Below, piece after piece: positions 59,570 to 62,237 of a DNA stretch of 62,237 nt. The position numbers were made by a program, and so were the translations under genes. Position 1 is the stretch's first letter, and each line of letters begins with the position of its first letter. The notes under the pieces were generated by a model. The model saw only the letters and a program-made list of their open reading frames with translations. It searched no databases and was not told the origin of the DNA. Origin of the DNA: an uncultured Lachnospiraceae bacterium. GTDB taxonomy: Bacteria; Bacillota; Clostridia; Lachnospirales; Lachnospiraceae. The stretch covers positions 1 through 62,237 of the forward strand of contig CAJTYN010000002.1 of assembly GCA_910584115.1 (NCBI GenBank). Reading direction: 5' to 3'.

Positions 59570-59615
59570 ATTTACCCATGTAGGTGTTTGTGAGCGTTAA
59601 GAGAAAGAGAGGATC

Positions 59616-60965
59616 ATGAGAGAAAAATATGAATCCCTGTCGGTAGCAGCTTTGCGGGATCTGGCAAAAAAGAGGGGACTAAAAGGTATCTCTTCGTTGA
59701 AAAAGAGCCAACTGGTAGAAGCTATGCTGGCAGAAGATGAAAAAGATAAGGAAAAAACAGAGGTCAAGGCAGAAGAAAAAGCTGTCGTGAAAGATGGGGG
59801 CAGGGCCGAGGAGCGGATCCCGGTGGAGACTGCCCAGTTAGACAGCGGGCAGAGAGCGGACGGGATCTTGGAAGTGATGCCGGATGGGTATGGATTCATC
59901 CGCTGTGAAAATTATCTGCCGGGTGACAACGACGTGTACGTCTCACCGTCTCAGATACGCAGATTTGGCCTGAAAACGGGGGATATCCTCCAGGGAAACA
60001 TACGGATCAAGACCCAGTCGGAAAAATTCAGCGCGCTCCTATACGTGACTTCCATCAACGGGATCGCACCCAATGAGATGCGGCGCTTTAATTTTGAAGA
60101 TATGACGCCGATCTTCCCTGATGAGCGTCTGATGATGGAGAGGCCCGGGGGGAGCATGGCCATGCGGATCGTGGATCTGATCAATCCGATCGGGAAAGGC
60201 CAGAGGGGGATGATCGTCTCCCCGCCGAAAGCGGGAAAGACCACCCTGTTGAAAGATGTGGCCAAGTCCCTGCTGAAGAACAGTCCGCAGATGCATCTGA
60301 TCATCCTGCTGATCGATGAGCGCCCGGAGGAGGTCACGGATATCCGGGAAGCCATCGTGGGAAAAAACGTGGAAGTCATCTATTCCACCTTTGACGAGCT
60401 GCCGGAGCACCACAAACGTGTCTCCGAGATGGTCATCGAGAGGGCGAAGCGGCTCGTGGAACATAAGAAAGACGTGACCATCCTCCTGGACAGCATCACC
60501 CGGCTGGCCAGGGCTTATAACCTGACGATCCCGCCCAGCGGCAGGACATTGTCCGGCGGTCTGGATCCGGCGGCCCTGCACATGCCCAAGCGTTTTTTCG
60601 GAGCGGCCAGGAACATGCGGGAAGGCGGCAGCCTGACCATCCTGGCGACGGCGCTGGTGGACACGGGCAGCAAGATGGACGATGTGATCTACGAGGAATT
60701 TAAGGGGACAGGGAACATGGAGATGGTCCTGAACAGGAAACTGCAGGAGAAACGTGTCTTCCCGGCCATCGACATCGTACGGTCCGGCACCCGCAGGGAG
60801 GATCTGCTGCTGAGTCCGGAAGAGCAGGAGGCCGTCTACAATATGCGCAAGGCATTGAACGGCATGAAAGCAGAGGAGGCGGTGGAGCAGGTCCTGAACA
60901 TGTTTGCCCGGACGAAGAACAACAATGAGTTCGTGCAGATCGCGCGGAAGCAGAAATTTATCTAA
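59616..60965 (+). CDS. rho: Transcription termination factor Rho
   Basis: 449 residues. N-terminal SAP-like helices (LSVAALRDLAKKRGLKGISSL), a short charged linker (about 40-75), the RNA-binding cold-shock domain (GILEVMPDGYGFIRCENYLPG) and the ATPase: Walker A PPKAGKTTLL (about 204-213), LLIDERPEEVTD, LLDSITRLARAYN, and the Q/R-loop regions through GTGNMEMVLNRKL. A hexameric RNA-dependent ATPase that ends transcription. AGAGAGG precedes the ATG. The linker is short compared with the long acidic inserts seen in Actinobacteria. Confidence 0.97.
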   Translation: MREKYESLSVAALRDLAKKRGLKGISSLKKSQLVEAMLAEDEKDKEKTEVKAEEKAVVKDGGRAEERIPVETAQLDSGQRADGILEVMPDGYGFIRCENYLPGDNDVYVSPSQIRRFGLKTGDILQGNIRIKTQSEKFSALLYVTSINGIAPNEMRRFNFEDMTPIFPDERLMMERPGGSMAMRIVDLINPIGKGQRGMIVSPPKAGKTTLLKDVAKSLLKNSPQMHLIILLIDERPEEVTDIREAIVGKNVEVIYSTFDELPEHHKRVSEMVIERAKRLVEHKKDVTILLDSITRLARAYNLTIPPSGRTLSGGLDPAALHMPKRFFGAARNMREGGSLTILATALVDTGSKMDDVIYEEFKGTGNMEMVLNRKLQEKRVFPAIDIVRSGTRREDLLLSPEEQEAVYNMRKALNGMKAEEAVEQVLNMFARTKNNNEFVQIARKQKFI

Positions 60966-60970
60966 ACGTC

Positions 60971-60999
60971 TTGCATTCTGACATAAAACGTGCTATAAT
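60971..60999 (+). promoter_or_regulatory. Extended -10 promoter for rpmE
   Basis: TTGCAT (60971-60976), 17-bp spacer ending TGC, TATAAT (60994-60999). It begins 6 nt after the rho stop codon. Confidence 0.85.
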
Positions 61000-61062
61000 C
61001 CATGAAGCGTTTATGTGGGATGAACACAAGCCAGATCAAAAAAATAGATAGAGGTGAAGAGC

Positions 61063-61263
61063 ATGAAAGAAGGAATCCATCCAGAATACTATCAGGCGAC
61101 GGTGACCTGTAACTGCGGCAACACATTTACCACAGGTTCCACGAAGGAAGATATCCACGTGGAGATCTGTTCCAAATGCCATCCGTTCTATACCGGACAG
61201 CAGAAGGCCGCACAGGCACGCGGGCGCATCGACAAATTTAATAAGAAATATGGTATTCAGTAA
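61063..61263 (+). CDS. rpmE: 50S ribosomal protein L31, zinc-binding form
   Basis: 66 residues. KEGIHPEYYQATVTCNCGN and CSKCHPFYTGQQK carry the four cysteines of the zinc-containing (C+) L31, the form used when zinc is plentiful. ATG 61063 follows GAGGTGAAGAG; an in-frame GTG 61054 lies within that box. Rho-rpmE adjacency is usual in Firmicutes. Confidence 0.96.
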   Translation: MKEGIHPEYYQATVTCNCGNTFTTGSTKEDIHVEICSKCHPFYTGQQKAAQARGRIDKFNKKYGIQ

Positions 61264-61286
61264 AAGGCGTATATAGTGGAATGAAC

Positions 61287-61317
61287 AGGGTGAGGTGTAT
61301 GATCTCGCCCTATTTTT
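61287..61317 (+). terminator. Rho-independent terminator after rpmE
   Basis: AGGGTGAG (61287-61294) pairs with CTCGCCCT (61304-61311) with one G-T pair, followed by ATTTTTC. Partial read-through would feed the next gene. Confidence 0.8.
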
Positions 61318-61332
61318 CGTTTGGAGGCAGCG

Positions 61333-62237
61333 ATGAGATCATCGAATATCGGCGGGCAGGCCGTCATGGAAGGGATCATGATGCGTCATGGGGACGTATA
61401 TTCCGTGGGCGTGCGCAGGCCGGACGGAGAGATAGAGGTCAAGATCGAAGACTATAAGAGCGTCTTCGGAAAACATACATGGATGAAGTGGCCGCTCCTG
61501 CGCGGCGTGGTCAGTTTTGTGGACTCCCTCGTGGTGGGGACGAGGTGCCTGATGTATTCGGCCTCGTTCTTTGAGGACGAGGAAGAGGAGGCGGCGCAGG
61601 ACCTCTCCCGGGAGGAAGAGCAGGCCCGGGAAAAGAAACAGCAGCAGACGGAGAGCTTATTTATGTATGCCACGGTCATCCTCTCCGTGGTGCTCTCCGT
61701 GGGACTTTTTATGGTGCTGCCCTACTGGGTTGCCCAGGCGGTGCGGTCCTTTACCCGGTCGGATATGGCTTTCGCCGCGGCGGAGGCGGTGGTGAGGATC
61801 TTGATCTTCCTGGCCTATCTGGTGCTGATCTCCCGGATGAAGGATATCCAGCGGGTGTTCATGTACCACGGAGCCGAGCACAAATGCATCAACTGCGTGG
61901 AGAACGGCTGGGAGCTGAATGTGGAAAATGTGATGAAGAGTTCCCGGCAGCACAAGAGATGCGGGACCAGTTTCCTGCTGTTCGTGATGGTGGTCAGCGT
62001 GATCATCCATTTTGGCATCACGCTCCTTCCCATCGAGGCGAAATGGATGCAGGTGCTGCTTCGGATCGTTCTGCTGCCGCTGATCGCGGGGATCTCCTAT
62101 GAATTTATCCGCTGGGCGGGGAGCAGTGATCAGGGCTTCATAAGCCTGCTGAGCAAGCCGGGTCTGGCCCTGCAGAAGCTGACCACCCGGGAACCCCAGC
62201 CGGATATGGCGGAGGTGGCGATCCGCGCCGTGGAGGC
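61333..62237 (+). CDS. DUF1385 domain membrane protein (cut by window end)
   Basis: At least 301 residues, incomplete at the 3' end. SSNIGGQAVMEGIMMRHGD is the DUF1385 signature; then a charged coiled stretch (EEEEAAQDLSREEEQ), membrane helices, and the family's MYHGAEHKCINCVENG and QHKRCGTSF blocks. ATG follows GGAGG by five bases. Function is unknown; in Clostridia the gene commonly lies between rpmE and prmC-prfA, so those two genes can be expected just beyond the window. Confidence 0.9.
   Translation, partial: MRSSNIGGQAVMEGIMMRHGDVYSVGVRRPDGEIEVKIEDYKSVFGKHTWMKWPLLRGVVSFVDSLVVGTRCLMYSASFFEDEEEEAAQDLSREEEQAREKKQQQTESLFMYATVILSVVLSVGLFMVLPYWVAQAVRSFTRSDMAFAAAEAVVRILIFLAYLVLISRMKDIQRVFMYHGAEHKCINCVENGWELNVENVMKSSRQHKRCGTSFLLFVMVVSVIIHFGITLLPIEAKWMQVLLRIVLLPLIAGISYEFIRWAGSSDQGFISLLSKPGLALQKLTTREPQPDMAEVAIRAVE

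Noticed and set aside
1..62237. CRISPR arrays, prophage or insertion sequences
   Set aside because: No regularly spaced repeats, transposase, integrase or phage structural genes were seen; the longest repeats are the tandem GT2 genes.

Overview
The window is a stretch of chromosome from a low-copy, gene-dense Firmicute. It is most likely a member of the Clostridia, family Lachnospiraceae. The evidence is the gene orders murB-rapZ-whiA-crh, comEC-holA-rpsT and rho-rpmE-DUF1385, a Y-family polymerase paired with YolD behind a Gram-positive LexA box, an AzlCD pair, a tandem-domain PPK2, sigma-A promoters and strong AGGAGG ribosome sites. Many starts are TTG or GTG, and one looks like CTG. Genus cannot be settled from sequence alone. 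I see no prophage, insertion sequence, integrase or CRISPR array.

Layout. 1-6.4 kb: tRNA-Leu, then a surface-glycan operon (MBOAT acyltransferase, DHHW protein, GT2, GT2-GT8 fusion) ending in an elaborate hairpin. 6.5-10.3 kb: tcdA-murB-rapZ-whiA-crh-like, closed by a strong terminator. 10.4-12.2 kb: XRE regulator, a small unknown protein and a PF06541 membrane protein. 12.2-16.2 kb: a Gld-type ABC system (ATPase, permease, GldG-like, DUF4340). 16.2-18.3 kb: an SOS module (LexA box, Y-family polymerase, YolD). 18.3-25.2 kb: GNAT, MATE, GNAT and a giant RND transporter with a long coiled-coil insert. 25.2-29.9 kb: REC-GGDEF diguanylate cyclase, PaaK plus ACT protein, and polyphosphate kinase 2.

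29.9-35.9 kb: AraC regulator, sugar O-acetyltransferase with a possible leader RNA, polyol dehydrogenase, MATE, HAD phosphatase and CPBP protease. 36.1-43.4 kb: gltB-gltD, then azlC-azlD behind a promoter with alternating inverted repeats. 43.4-50.3 kb: alpha/beta hydrolase, a divergent LysR/MATE pair, a siroheme-type sulfite/nitrite reductase, two overlapping GNATs, PAP2 phosphatase and PduL. 50.4-57.7 kb: comEA-like lipoprotein, response regulator, histidine kinase, GerMN lipoprotein, comEC, holA and convergent rpsT with a structured leader. 57.9-62.2 kb: an unknown polytopic membrane protein, rho with a structured leader, rpmE and a DUF1385 gene cut by the window end.

The most interesting items are: the Crh-like HPr with Glu at position 15; the RND transporter whose docking region carries about 300 residues of coiled coil; the SOS-controlled polymerase that appears to start at CTG; the two-component system and GerMN lipoprotein lying between comEA and comEC; and several structured RNAs (upstream of tcdA, the sugar acetyltransferase, rpsT and rho) that no ordinary gene explains. 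None of these is proven to be a new system. All assignments come from reading the sequence, with no database search.
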